The notes: a model not told the origin generated them from the sequence alone. Counted from the first letter of the stretch, positions 27,917 to 37,098 are shown. The stretch is 64,000 bases of DNA from Bradyrhizobium commune (GCF_015624505.1 NZ_CP061379.1:2604001-2668000); one strand, 5' to 3'. Translations and numbers: made by a program.

Positions 27917-29329
27917 ATGCGAGCCAACACCATCAAATATGAATCCTTCGACGACGCGAAGGGCGCTACGCGCGCTGCATCGCGCCTTGCAATCTCCGTC
28001 ACGCTCGCCGCCATGAGCCTTGGCTATGGCGTGGTGCAGCTCGACGTCACCATCGTCAACACCGCGCTCGATGCGATGGGCAGGACGCTCGGCGGCGGCG
28101 TCGCCGAGCTGCAATGGGTGGTCAGCGCCTATACCATCGCCTTTGCCGCCTTCATCCTGACGGCAGGTGCGCTCGGCGACCGCATCGGCGCCAAGCGCGT
28201 CTTCATGGCGGGGTTTGCCATCTTCACGGCGGCCTCGCTCGCCTGCGCCCTGTCGCCGAACGCCATCGTCCTGATCGGCGCCCGGCTGGTCCAGGGACTG
28301 GCGGCAGCGATCCTGGTGCCGAATTCGCTGGCGCTGCTCAACCATGCCTATACGGATGACCGGGAGCGCGGCCGCGCGGTCGCGGTCTGGGCCGCCGGCG
28401 CGAGCGTCGCGCTGACCGCGGGTCCCCTGGTCGGCGGCGCTCTGATCACGCTGGTCGGGTGGCGCGCGATCTTTCTGGTCAATCTTCCGATCGGACTCAT
28501 GGGCCTTTGGCTGACCTGGCGCTATGCGTCCGAGACCACGCGCGCGCCCTCGCGCGAGATCGATCTGCCCGGCCAGCTCGCCGCGATCGGTGCGCTCGGA
28601 GCGCTCGCCGGCGCGATCATCGAAGCCGGGGCGCTCGGCTGGGACCATCCGGCGGTGATCGGCGCATTCATCGCAGCCGCTGTCCTGGCCGTGTCGTTCG
28701 TCTGGCGCGAGAGCCGCACGGCGCAGCCGATGCTTCCCTTGTCCCTGTTCGGTCACCGGCTGTTTACCCTGACGACGATTGTCGGTCTCCTCGTCAACAT
28801 CGCGATTTACGGCCTGATCTTCGTGCTGAGCCTGTACTTCCAGCGGATCAACGGCCTGTCGGCGTGGTGGACCGGGCTCGCCTTCGTGCCGATGCTGGGT
28901 GCGGTGCTACCGGTCAATCTGCTGGCACCGCGCTTGGCCGAGCGCATCGGCCCGTGCCCGACCATCGTCGTCGGCGCCTGCATCTCGGCGCTCGGATGCC
29001 TTGGTTTGCTCTGGATCGAAGCCGGGACGAGCTATTGGGCGATCTGTGCGCAGCTGATCGCGATCAGCGGCGGGCTTGGTCTGCTGGTGCCGCCGCTGAC
29101 CTCGACCTTGCTTGGCAGCGTCGAGAAGGCGCGGTCCGGCATTGCCGCCGGCGTCCTTAACGCGACGCGGCAAACCGGCAGCGTCCTCGGCGTCGCGCTG
29201 TTCGGTTCGCTCATCGCGGGCGAGCTCGTGCGGGGCCTGCATCTCGCGCTGGTGATTTCAGCCGTCGTCCTGCTGCTTGCTGCTGCGACGATCGGACTTG
29301 GTGCGCGGGCGCGAGGGCGACCAACGTGA
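27917..29329 (+). CDS. MFS multidrug efflux pump, DHA2 (EmrB/QacA-like, 14 TM)
   Basis: This 470-residue inner-membrane protein has about 14 hydrophobic helices. Motifs include QLDVTIVNTALDAMG in TM1 (DHA2 motif D1), GALGDRIGAKRVF (motif A), RLVQGLAAAILVPNSLALL (motif B) and GPLVGGAL in TM5 (motif C of drug exporters). It probably exports hydrophobic drugs by proton antiport. The start ATG 27917 has GAGGTGG upstream. An inverted repeat at 27843-27860 may bind an unlinked repressor. No membrane-fusion partner (EmrA) is adjacent. Confidence 0.9.
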   Translation: MRANTIKYESFDDAKGATRAASRLAISVTLAAMSLGYGVVQLDVTIVNTALDAMGRTLGGGVAELQWVVSAYTIAFAAFILTAGALGDRIGAKRVFMAGFAIFTAASLACALSPNAIVLIGARLVQGLAAAILVPNSLALLNHAYTDDRERGRAVAVWAAGASVALTAGPLVGGALITLVGWRAIFLVNLPIGLMGLWLTWRYASETTRAPSREIDLPGQLAAIGALGALAGAIIEAGALGWDHPAVIGAFIAAAVLAVSFVWRESRTAQPMLPLSLFGHRLFTLTTIVGLLVNIAIYGLIFVLSLYFQRINGLSAWWTGLAFVPMLGAVLPVNLLAPRLAERIGPCPTIVVGACISALGCLGLLWIEAGTSYWAICAQLIAISGGLGLLVPPLTSTLLGSVEKARSGIAAGVLNATRQTGSVLGVALFGSLIAGELVRGLHLALVISAVVLLLAAATIGLGARARGRPT

Positions 29330-29433
29330 GCAACCGCACACATCCTCTGTTCACCATTTCTGGATTCGACACATAGCCGGTTACCGACTGTCCATCTCTG
29401 CCGGGTCTAGTGCGGGTGGAACAGGGGCCGGCC

Positions 29434-31833
29434 ATGTATCAAGTTCTTTACTGCCTGACGGACCAGCATGACTGGCGCCTGGTCGCGCTTGGCGGCGCGG
29501 TGTGCCTGCTGGCCAGTGCGGCTGCGATCAGCCTGTTTCACCGGGCGCGGGCCGCACAAGGGACGGCCCGTCTGGTCTGGATCACGCTCGATGCCGTCGT
29601 CAGCGGCTGCGGAATCTGGGCGACGCACTTCATTGCGATGCTGGCCTATGGGCCCGGCACCGGCGGTGCCTACAACATTCCGGTGACGTTGTTGTCGTTG
29701 ATCTTCGCCATCTCCGTGACCTTCGTGGGACTGAGCATCGCGGTATCGTCCACGCGGACGCTCTGGGTCGTTCTCGGCGGCGCCATCGTCGGCGGCGGCG
29801 TCGCGGCCATGCATTACACCGGCATGGCGGCGCTGGAGATTCCTGCGCGCGTGGACTGGGTTGAAGGCACGGTCATCGTCTCGGTGGTGCTCGGGATCGT
29901 CTTTGCAGCCCTAGCCCTGTTCGTTGCCGCGCGACGCGACGACCTCTCCCATGCGATATCCGCGACTGCGCTGTTGACGCTTGCCATTGTTGCGCACCAC
30001 TTCACCGCGATGGGCGCGGTGGTCTTGACGCCGGATCCGACGCTCGCGATCAGCGGGCTGTCGATCCCGCCGGCCTCGATGTCTTTCCTCACCGCCAGCG
30101 CCGCGATCGCGATCATCGCGATCGCGCTGGTCTCGGCGCTGCTCGACCGCCGCGCCAAGGGCGAATTGGGGCGCCAGCAGGTCGTGCTGGACACCGCGCT
30201 CGAGAACATGTCGCAGGGGCTGTGCATGTTCGATGCGGACGGCAAGATCATCCTGTTCAACGAGCGTTATGCGGCCATGCTCCGTCGCTCCGACATGCAG
30301 CTCATCGGCCGCGTGCTGCTCGATATTCTCCGCGAGGAAGCGGCGAAGGGCCAGTGGAACGGTGATCCCGAGCAATTCTTCGCACGTCTTGTCGAGGATG
30401 CCCGGGAGGGGCGTACGACGACCGATGTGGTCCGCCGGTTCGACCGCTCGATCCGCGTCGTCAACCAGCCGATGCAGGGCGGCGGCTGGGTCGCGACCTT
30501 CGAGGACATCACCGAATGGCTGGAGGCGCAGGCCAAGATCTCGCACATGGCACGGCACGATGCGCTGACCAATCTGCCGAACCGCGTGCTGTTCCACGAA
30601 CAGCTCGAACAAGGACTTCGCCGGGCCGGTTCGAACAATCAGCTTGCGGTGCTCTGCCTCGATCTCGATCACTTCAAGGACATCAACGACTCCCTCGGCC
30701 ATCCCATCGGCGATGCGCTGCTCAAGGAGGTCGGCCGCAGGCTGAAGGCCACCGTCGGTGAGCACGACACCGTGGCGCGGCTCGGCGGCGACGAGTTCGC
30801 CGTGGTCCAGATCGGCCGTTCGGAGGAGGCGGCTGCGCGGGCTCTCGCCGGCCGCCTCGTCGAAGTGATCTCCGCACCCTACGAGATCGACGACCATCAG
30901 ATCGTGATCGGCGTCTCGATCGGTATTTCGCTAGCGCCACAGGACGGCACCAATCCCGACGAGCTGTTGAAAAACGCCGACCTGGCGCTGTATCGCGCCA
31001 AGGCCGACGGCCGCGGCACCTATCGCTTCTTCGAGACCGGCATGGACGCGCGCGCGCAGGCGCGGCGGCTTTTGGAAATGGATCTGCGCGCGGCGCTGCA
31101 GCGCGACGAGTTCCAGGCGTATTATCAGCCGATCCGCGACGTCGCCAGCGACCGTGTCGTCGCCTTCGAGGCGCTGCTCCGCTGGAACCATCCGCACCGC
31201 GGCCTGATCTCGCCGATCAACTTCATTCCGCTCGCCGAGGAGACCGGCCTCATCATTCAGCTCGGCGAACTCGTGTTGCGCCAAGCCTGTTCCGATGCTG
31301 CGACCTGGCCGAACGACATCGGCGTCGCCGTCAATTTGTCGCCGGTGCAGTTCAAGAATCCGAACCTGATCGCATCCGTGACCGAGGCGCTGGAGAAATC
31401 CGGGCTCGCGGCGCGCCGCCTCGAGCTCGAGATCACCGAATCCGTGCTGCTGCAGAACAGCGAGGCGACGCTGACCACGCTGCATGAGCTGCGCGCCATG
31501 GGCGTGCGGATCTCGCTCGACGATTTCGGCACCGGCTACTCGTCGCTGAGCTATCTGCGCAGCTTCCCGTTCGACAAGATCAAGATCGACCGCTCCTTCG
31601 TGTCGGAGCTTGCCACGCGCGAGGATTCCGTGGCGATCATCCGCGCCGTGACGGGCCTCGGCCGCAGCCTCGGCATCGTGACCACGGCGGAGGGCGTCGA
31701 GAGCGACGCGCAGCTCGAGCTGCTGAGGCGCGAAGGCTGTACCCAGGCGCAGGGCTATCTGTTCAGCCAGCCGCGGCCTGCATCCGATGTCGCGATGATG
31801 CTGGAACGTCCGCGGCTGCGCGCTTCCGCCTGA
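29434..31833 (+). CDS. MHYT-PAS-GGDEF-EAL cyclic-di-GMP signalling protein
   Basis: This 799-residue protein has an N-terminal seven-helix MHYT sensor domain (about residues 1-225) with three copies of the motif (THFIAM, AMHYTGM, HHFTAM), thought to bind metal and sense gases. A PAS-like domain follows (about 250-365, LENMSQGLCMFDADGKIILF). The GGDEF domain is intact (RLGGDEFAVV, about residue 450), as is the EAL domain (FEALLRWNH, about residue 577, with DDFGTGYSSL and AEGVES). Both diguanylate cyclase and phosphodiesterase activity are possible; dominance cannot be told. An earlier GTG (29410) is an alternative start. Confidence 0.93.
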   Translation: MYQVLYCLTDQHDWRLVALGGAVCLLASAAAISLFHRARAAQGTARLVWITLDAVVSGCGIWATHFIAMLAYGPGTGGAYNIPVTLLSLIFAISVTFVGLSIAVSSTRTLWVVLGGAIVGGGVAAMHYTGMAALEIPARVDWVEGTVIVSVVLGIVFAALALFVAARRDDLSHAISATALLTLAIVAHHFTAMGAVVLTPDPTLAISGLSIPPASMSFLTASAAIAIIAIALVSALLDRRAKGELGRQQVVLDTALENMSQGLCMFDADGKIILFNERYAAMLRRSDMQLIGRVLLDILREEAAKGQWNGDPEQFFARLVEDAREGRTTTDVVRRFDRSIRVVNQPMQGGGWVATFEDITEWLEAQAKISHMARHDALTNLPNRVLFHEQLEQGLRRAGSNNQLAVLCLDLDHFKDINDSLGHPIGDALLKEVGRRLKATVGEHDTVARLGGDEFAVVQIGRSEEAAARALAGRLVEVISAPYEIDDHQIVIGVSIGISLAPQDGTNPDELLKNADLALYRAKADGRGTYRFFETGMDARAQARRLLEMDLRAALQRDEFQAYYQPIRDVASDRVVAFEALLRWNHPHRGLISPINFIPLAEETGLIIQLGELVLRQACSDAATWPNDIGVAVNLSPVQFKNPNLIASVTEALEKSGLAARRLELEITESVLLQNSEATLTTLHELRAMGVRISLDDFGTGYSSLSYLRSFPFDKIKIDRSFVSELATREDSVAIIRAVTGLGRSLGIVTTAEGVESDAQLELLRREGCTQAQGYLFSQPRPASDVAMMLERPRLRASA

Positions 31834-31837
31834 AGGA

Positions 31838-32272
31838 TCAGCCGCGGCGCAGCGCGAAATGCGCGCCGCAGAACGCCATCACGGCGCCAAGGCACAGCGC
31901 TGCGAGACCGGCGAGCACGCCGGAAATGGTCGGGACGGCGCTCGGCGCCGAGGCCACCTGTCCTGCACCTGCGAGCAGCAGCACGCCGACCGCGATCAGG
32001 AATTGCCGCATCCGCTGCGGGATCTGGCCGTCGACGGCGCTCTGCATCAATGTCGCCGTGAAATAGCCGCCGGAAAAACCGACGGTCGCGATCAGCCACC
32101 AGGCAACCGCGGCGCCCGCCGGCATGAACTCATGCGTATCCGAGCGCCAGAGGCCGCCGAGGTCGAGCCCGTAGCGCGCCCCCAGCATGTGCACGGCGAG
32201 CGCGAGCAGCACGCCGGAGATCACGGCGGCACCGAGAATCAGGCGGCGCGGAAAAAAGGTCGTCTCAGCCAT
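31838..32272 (-). CDS. Small membrane protein, unknown function
   Basis: This 144-residue protein has about four hydrophobic segments (for example LILGAAVISGVLLALAVHML near the N-terminus and FLIAVGVLLLAGAG). I do not recognise a family with certainty. It is convergent with the MHYT-GGDEF-EAL gene, the two stops being four bases apart, and divergent from the next membrane protein gene. ATG 32272 is chosen because the longer frame has no membrane character and no ribosome-binding site. Confidence 0.65.
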   Translation of the reverse strand: MAETTFFPRRLILGAAVISGVLLALAVHMLGARYGLDLGGLWRSDTHEFMPAGAAVAWWLIATVGFSGGYFTATLMQSAVDGQIPQRMRQFLIAVGVLLLAGAGQVASAPSAVPTISGVLAGLAALCLGAVMAFCGAHFALRRG

Positions 32273-32337
32273 GCCCTGCTTGTAAGATGGGCGAGGGCGA
32301 TTGCGCAAGCTGATCGCGGACGGGATCGATCGTCGAG

Positions 32338-32925
32338 ATGCAGGTTTCTGACGCGCATGGCGCTTCAGCCACGAGCTATGCCTACAAGGCGTCGCTGATC
32401 GGCTCGGCACATCGCTTCGAGCTGACCGATGATGGCCTGTCCTGGCACATCGCCGGCCGCTCGGGCGTCTGGCGCTATGACGAGATCAGTGCGATCCGGC
32501 TGTCCTTTCGCCCCGTCTCGATGCAGCAGCACCGCTTCCGCGCCGATGTCAGCCGTGCCGGCGGCGGCCGCATCGCGATCCTGTCGACGAGCTGGCAGAC
32601 CGCGGCGCTGATGGCGCCGCAGGACAACGGCTTTCGTGAATTCATGATCGAGCTTCATTCGCGAATGGCCAAAGCCGGCAGCCGCGCCGAGCTGACCGCC
32701 GGCCTCGGCCGCAAGACCTATGCGGCAATCCTCGCATTTCTCGCGGTGCTGGCGGTGGCAATGATGGCGCTGCTGATCCGCGCGTTTCTGATCGGCGAAT
32801 TCGCCGGCGCGCTGTTCATCATCGGCTTTGCCGCGCTGTTCGTCTGGCAGGTCGGCGGCTTCATGCGGCGCAACCAGCCACGCAGTTACAGCTTCGATCA
32901 GCTGCCTCGGGGCGCGCTGCCGTAG
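32338..32925 (+). CDS. Membrane-anchored PH-like domain protein, unknown function
   Basis: This 195-residue protein has an N-terminal beta-rich region (about residues 15-110) with FELTDDGLSWHIAGRSGVWR and YDEISAIRLSFRP, resembling bacterial PH-like domains. Two C-terminal membrane helices follow (about 125-150 and 152-172). The role is unknown. It is convergent with the MocR-type gene, with eight bases between the stops. Confidence 0.65.
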   Translation: MQVSDAHGASATSYAYKASLIGSAHRFELTDDGLSWHIAGRSGVWRYDEISAIRLSFRPVSMQQHRFRADVSRAGGGRIAILSTSWQTAALMAPQDNGFREFMIELHSRMAKAGSRAELTAGLGRKTYAAILAFLAVLAVAMMALLIRAFLIGEFAGALFIIGFAALFVWQVGGFMRRNQPRSYSFDQLPRGALP

Positions 32926-32933
32926 ACGGCGCG

Positions 32934-34277
32934 CTACTCCGTCGAGTCGAAATCCTCTTCCTTGGTGCCGAGCAGCGACACGATCGTGCGCAGGCCGGAA
33001 TCGAGCTGCTCGAACGAGGGCGGGGCGAGCGCGAGCCGCACCGCGTTCGGGGCATGACCATGCGCGACCGCGAATGTCGAGGACGGCGTCAGCGCGATGC
33101 CGCGCCGGGCCGCCGCGGCGACGAAGGTCTGCGAGCGCCAGTGCGAGGGCAGCGTCAGCCAGAGATGATAGGAGCGCGGATCGGCCGCGAGCTGGTAGCC
33201 GGTCAGCAGCCTTGCCGCGGTCTGCTGACGGCGTGTGGCATCGATGCGCTTCAGCCGCGTCAGTTCGGCGACGGTGCCGTCGGCCATCAGCCGCTGCCCG
33301 GACGCGAGCGCATGGCCGGAGGCGATCCAGCCGCCGGTGCGGACTGCGCTCATCACGCTTTCGCGCAGATGCGGCGGCGTGACGAGGATGCCGAGCGCAA
33401 GCCCCGGCGCCACCTTCTTCGACAGGCTGTCGAGCACGATGCAGCGGTCTGGCCCGAGGGCGGCCAGCGGCGTGTCGTCGGCGAGGAAGCCGTAGACGGC
33501 ATCCTCGATGATGGTGAGATCGAGCTTTTCGGCGACCCGCATGATGTCGGCGCGCCGCGTCGCGTTCATGGTGACGCCGAGCGGGTTCTGGATGATCGGC
33601 TGGAGGTACAACGCGGACAAATGCGCTTCGCGATGCGCTTTCTGGATCGCGTCGGGCCGCGCGCCAAACTCGTCCATCGGAATTGGAACGAGCGTCACGC
33701 CGAGCCGCGCAGCGATGCTCTTGACGTAAGGATAGGTCAGCGCCTCGACGCCGCAGCGGCCGCCGGTCGGAACGAGCGCTGCGAGCGCGGCTGCGAGCGA
33801 TTGCTTGCCGTTGGCGGTGAAGACGATCTGCTCGGCCTGCGGCGTAAAGTCCTTGCGGGAGAGATAAGCGGCGGCAGCAACGCGCGCGCTCTTGGTGCCG
33901 GTGCTGGTCGAGGTACGCAGCACGGATTCCAGCGCATCGACACGCTCGAGCCCGGCAAGGCTCTTGGCGATCATCGCCCATTGCTGCGGCAATAGCGGGT
34001 AATTGACCTCGAAATCGATGCGCGCGTCGCGCGGCTCGCTGACGGTCTCGACCTCGCGCCTGATGTCGCCGGAGATGAAGGTGCCGCGGCCGACTTCGCC
34101 GACCACGAGGCCACGGCGCAACAGCTCGGTATAAACCCGGCTCGCGGTCGAGACCGCAATGCCACGATCGTAGGCAAAATTGCGCTGCGGCGGCAGCCGG
34201 TCGCCGGGCCTTAACGTGCCGTTAGAGATATCGAGGGCAATGGCATCGGCAAGCTTCACGTATTCGAACTTGGACAT
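32934..34277 (-). CDS. MocR-type regulator (GntR HTH fused to aminotransferase)
   Basis: This 447-residue protein has an N-terminal GntR winged HTH (residues about 1-72, LRPGDRLPPQRNFAYDRGIA then STASRVYTELLRRGLV). A fold-type-I aminotransferase domain follows, with the PLP lysine in LDSLSKKVAPGLALG. MocR proteins are PLP-dependent transcription factors that often control adjacent, divergent genes. The divergent neighbour is the DUF1127 gene, and two inverted repeats lie in between. The effector is unknown. Confidence 0.88.
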   Translation of the reverse strand: MSKFEYVKLADAIALDISNGTLRPGDRLPPQRNFAYDRGIAVSTASRVYTELLRRGLVVGEVGRGTFISGDIRREVETVSEPRDARIDFEVNYPLLPQQWAMIAKSLAGLERVDALESVLRTSTSTGTKSARVAAAAYLSRKDFTPQAEQIVFTANGKQSLAAALAALVPTGGRCGVEALTYPYVKSIAARLGVTLVPIPMDEFGARPDAIQKAHREAHLSALYLQPIIQNPLGVTMNATRRADIMRVAEKLDLTIIEDAVYGFLADDTPLAALGPDRCIVLDSLSKKVAPGLALGILVTPPHLRESVMSAVRTGGWIASGHALASGQRLMADGTVAELTRLKRIDATRRQQTAARLLTGYQLAADPRSYHLWLTLPSHWRSQTFVAAAARRGIALTPSSTFAVAHGHAPNAVRLALAPPSFEQLDSGLRTIVSLLGTKEEDFDSTE

Positions 34278-34278
34278 T

Positions 34279-34327
34279 ATTGCACCGAGAGCAATGTTTC
34301 ACTTGCTCCGAGTAGTGTACTGGAGCA
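34279..34327. promoter_or_regulatory. Paired inverted repeats, candidate MocR operator
   Basis: ATTGC-N7-GCAAT (34279-34295) and TGCTCC-N12-GGAGCA (34304-34327) lie directly upstream of the mocR start, in the divergent region with DUF1127. Such arrangements are typical for autoregulated MocR proteins; binding is inferred. Confidence 0.5.
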
Positions 34328-34461
34328 TTTAAGTTCCATCAAGGTCCGCGATTGAGCCGAGGAGAGCGAGAGCAATCCGAGGCATTTGAGGTGCAGGCGC
34401 TTTCCGCGCCGGCGCCAACGGCATCCGCTTCGCCGCGTGGACAGAAGGCCGGAGAAGAAAC

Positions 34462-34698
34462 ATGACCACGATCTCGCAAACTGCCGGGCGGAGTTTACGC
34501 CCATCCTCATCGAGTGGATTTTTTGGCACGCTCGTCAACGCCGCCTATGCGCTGTTCGACCGCCTGGAGCGCCGCTCCGCCGTCAAGACGCTGAACGAGC
34601 TCGACGACCGCGCGCTGCGCGACATCGGGATCAACCGCAGCCAGATCGAGGACGCCGTCTACGGGCAGTTCAAAGCCGAACTGACGCGGTATCTGTGA
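34462..34698 (+). CDS. DUF1127 small protein
   Basis: This 78-residue protein has the DUF1127 core RRSAVKTLNELDDRALRDIG followed by INRSQIEDAVYG. DUF1127 proteins of alphaproteobacteria are small Arg-rich regulators; some bind RNA or influence phosphate, stress and carbon metabolism. ATG 34462 follows GGAGAAG. It is divergent from the MocR-type regulator and may be its target. Confidence 0.88.
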   Translation: MTTISQTAGRSLRPSSSSGFFGTLVNAAYALFDRLERRSAVKTLNELDDRALRDIGINRSQIEDAVYGQFKAELTRYL

Positions 34699-34734
34699 GT
34701 GTCCTCGGGCTGAGCGAGCGTGCTGCTCGCTCTT

Positions 34735-34860
34735 GTGTCCCGGACGCGCTGCAGCGTCCGCTGCTGCGCAGAGCCGGGACCCAGCAGGCCACGCAGACCG
34801 CTGATGGGCCCCGGCTCTGCAGCGCATCGCTGAAGGAGCGCCGCGTTGCGTCCGGGGCAC
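34735..34860. repeat. Dispersed palindromic repeat, family D (gtcccggacgc)
   Basis: Outer arms GTGTCCCGGACGC (34735-34747) and GCGTCCGGGGCAC (34848-34860) pair with one G-T wobble. Inner complementary tracts (GCAGAGCCGGG / CCCCGGCTCTGC) make a complex hairpin. Nothing coding is supported here. Confidence 0.75.
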
Positions 34861-34869
34861 GAGACCTTC

Positions 34870-35480
34870 TATTCAATAGACACACCTTCGCATCCTCGCG
34901 GCTCATTTCGCCCGAGCTTTGCTTCATTGCGGCACCCTCAAATGAAAGAGGGCGCAGGGAAGGCCGGGTGCCGGCTGGCACCCGCGGTCCACTGTGCGAA
35001 GGTTGCGCTACAAGAGGCTGCACAGCGGCATACAGGTGAAGCCCAACACACGGCCTTCCCTGCGCAGTGGTTTGACGGCTTATGCCGTGCTCTCCCCGGG
35101 GAGCGTTGCACTATTGCCCCCGTCGCCTTGCCGATGGCTGATGCGCGTGCCCGGTTGGGCCGCCACGTCACTGCAAGGCTTGGCGCACAGACCCCGGGCG
35201 CCAGGACGACACGGTTTTGCCGTACGCAGATCACACCGGTCGTGTGCGCGACTCGCTTCGCTCACGGTTGCCCGCCCTGCAAAGCCCTTCGCGCCGATAT
35301 GGCCCGCGTCCACCGCCGTCCGGCCCGCGTTCGTGACGATCGCGATACGCCCCTCTTCCTTGGGCCGGAGTGGGCGACTATACGCCGTTTCCGAATTTCG
35401 GTAAAGTAGAATATTTTTGCCTGCGCGCGTTGACCCACCGCTCGGGTGTTTTGCCCGACAGGCAACACAAGGGCTTGTAG
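34870..35480. repeat. Dispersed Bradyrhizobium-type intergenic repeat (about 0.6 kb)
   Basis: This stretch carries a sequence I recognise as recurring in Bradyrhizobium and Rhodopseudomonas intergenic DNA and often mis-annotated as a protein beginning KEGAGKAGC. Open frames on it have biased composition (Arg, Pro, Cys) and no ribosome-binding site, so I do not call a gene. It contains several GC-rich inverted tracts. It fills most of the 788-base gap between DUF1127 and the next gene. Confidence 0.6.
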
Positions 35481-35486
35481 ACGGGA

Positions 35487-35948
35487 TCAGGCGAGTGCAG
35501 CCTGGTCCCACGCTCCGCCATAAGCTCGATCGTCTTCGGACCGGTCGGGCTTGCGGCGAGGCCTTGTCGCTGCGCCCCGTTCGCGCCGATGCCGGACACC
35601 CAGACGCTGCAAATGTGCAGCGGCGTTGCCGGCGCCCGCGGCAATGCGGGCCGCCACATGTTTGACGACGAACAGGATCGTCGTGACGCGGCTCAGCACG
35701 CCGAGCAGGATCACCACCGAGAAGATGTCGATATAGGCGAGGAAATCGCCGACCAGCATCAGCTCCGGCGGAATCGGGATGCTGTGGTAGTAGGCCAGCA
35801 CGAGGATGACGACGGGGATGAGGGCGATGACCTTCCGCACCGTCAGCCGGTCCAGCAGCGCGGCGAATTGCACCACCAGCACCTCCCACAGCGCATCGCC
35901 GATTGCGAGTGGGACCTCGTAGGTCCACCGCCGCCACCATTGCTTCAT
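35487..35948 (-). CDS. Small membrane protein with 3' end formed in repeat DNA
   Basis: This 153-residue protein has an amphipathic N-terminus (KQWWRRWTYEVPLAIGDALWE) and two membrane helices (about residues 40-55 and 63-93). From about residue 105 the sequence becomes Arg-rich and low-complexity (LQRLGVRHRRERGAATRPRR) and runs to the edge of the dispersed repeat. The original C-terminus may therefore have been replaced when the repeat inserted. Function is unknown. Confidence 0.55.
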   Translation of the reverse strand: MKQWWRRWTYEVPLAIGDALWEVLVVQFAALLDRLTVRKVIALIPVVILVLAYYHSIPIPPELMLVGDFLAYIDIFSVVILLGVLSRVTTILFVVKHVAARIAAGAGNAAAHLQRLGVRHRRERGAATRPRRKPDRSEDDRAYGGAWDQAALA

Positions 35949-35985
35949 GGCATTGCTCCGAGGTTGGTGCCTGACCACCAGTCCT

Positions 35986-36074
35986 GTAGCCCGGATGGAG
36001 CGCAAGCGTAATCCGGGAATCCATCCACGCGGACGCTACGGCCCCGGATTTCGCTTGCGCTCCATCCGGGCTAC
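35986..36074. repeat. Dispersed palindromic repeat, family B (long perfect form)
   Basis: Arms of 23 bp (35986-36008 and 36052-36074) are perfectly inverted and begin GTAGCCCGGATGG. The element is flanked by a 15-bp direct repeat GTGCCTGACCACCAG (35967-35981 and 36089-36103), the second copy being the end of the usp gene. Confidence 0.88.
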
Positions 36075-36085
36075 GAACTCCGAGT

Positions 36086-36511
36086 TTAGTGCCTGACCAC
36101 CAGCACCGAGCATTTGGCATAGCGCACCACATGCCCGGCGTTGGAGCCGAGGAAATAGGTGCGCATCGCCGGCCGGTGCGAGGTCATCACGATCAGATCG
36201 GCCTTCATGTGCACGGCCTCCTCCAGGATCTCGTGATAGATGCCGCCCTGGCGCACCACGCTTGAGATATGGACGGGGTCGATGCCGGATTCGCGCGCGA
36301 CGATCGCGAGCGCCTCTTCCGAGGTCTGGCGCTGCTGTTCGTCGAAGTCGGCCGGAACGTATTCGGCGAGCATCACTGGCGTCATCGGCAGCACGTTGAG
36401 CAGCCGGACCGATCCGTTCCAGTTCTGCGACAGGGTTGTCGCAGTCGCAATCGCAGGCTTTGCGAGATCGGTGTCGGCGAGGTCGATGGGCACGAGAATG
36501 GACTTGAACAT
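36086..36511 (-). CDS. Universal stress protein (UspA family)
   Basis: This 141-residue cytoplasmic protein has the Usp fold: FKSILVPIDLADTDLAKPAI at the N-terminus and VVRYAKCSVLVVRH at the C-terminus. In the ATP-binding motif G-2x-G-9x-G(S/T) the first two glycines are replaced (TSHRPAMRTYFLGS), so nucleotide binding may be lost. ATG 36511 has GGAGG five bases upstream. It lies 50 bases downstream of sixA in the same direction. Confidence 0.85.
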   Translation of the reverse strand: MFKSILVPIDLADTDLAKPAIATATTLSQNWNGSVRLLNVLPMTPVMLAEYVPADFDEQQRQTSEEALAIVARESGIDPVHISSVVRQGGIYHEILEEAVHMKADLIVMTSHRPAMRTYFLGSNAGHVVRYAKCSVLVVRH

Positions 36512-36561
36512 CTGCGCCTCCAAATCTTCCAGTCAAAGCGTCTTGCCGGCCCGTCGCGCGA

Positions 36562-37098
36562 TCATCCCGATCGAAGCAGCTTGGGGCTGAGGAACAGCAC
36601 CAGTTTGCCGCGGCGATAGGCCACGTCACCCCAATCCTTCACGTCAAAGTCCAGGATCGCAAGCCCCGCGGTGGGCAGGTTGTCGGCGAGCGCCTTGGCG
36701 CCGGCCGGATCGCCGCTGCCCATCAGCATCAATGCCGCCTCGTGCATGCCGGGATTGTGCCCGACCAGCAGCAAGTGCTTGGGATCTGCCGGGATGGTTG
36801 CAGTGCGAATGGTTTCGAGAATCTGCGCCGGGTCGGCGCCGTAGAGTTCCGGCAGGATCTCGACCTGCGGCGCGGCGACGCGGTCCTTCATCGCCTCCCA
36901 GGCGATGTCCCAGGTCTGTCGTGCCCGGACGGCATGAGACGCCAGCACGGTATCGGGGGCAGGCGGATGATCGGCAATCCAGCTGCCGATCTCCGCGGCA
37001 TCCCTGTGGCCGCGGTCGTCGAGCCGGCGATCCTGGTCGCGGCCGCTCGGCGCGTCCGTCTCGGTCTTGGCGTGACGCAGCAGCATCAAACGGCGCAT
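36562..37098 (-). CDS. Histidine phosphatase (SixA-like)
   Basis: This 178-residue protein has the catalytic LLRHAKTE motif at residues 5-12 and the second histidine in LLVGHNPGMHE. SixA-type phosphatases remove phosphate from histidine, for example on Hpt domains or PTS proteins. ATG 37098 places the RHA motif at the usual distance from the N-terminus. It is divergent from the FAD oxidoreductase gene. Confidence 0.88.
   Translation of the reverse strand: MRRLMLLRHAKTETDAPSGRDQDRRLDDRGHRDAAEIGSWIADHPPAPDTVLASHAVRARQTWDIAWEAMKDRVAAPQVEILPELYGADPAQILETIRTATIPADPKHLLLVGHNPGMHEAALMLMGSGDPAGAKALADNLPTAGLAILDFDVKDWGDVAYRRGKLVLFLSPKLLRSG

Noticed and set aside
34846..35409. 187-codon frame in the dispersed repeat (KEGAGKAGC type)
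   Set aside because: The composition is Arg/Cys/Pro biased, several overlapping frames are equally open, there is no ribosome-binding site, and it lies in a recurrent intergenic repeat.
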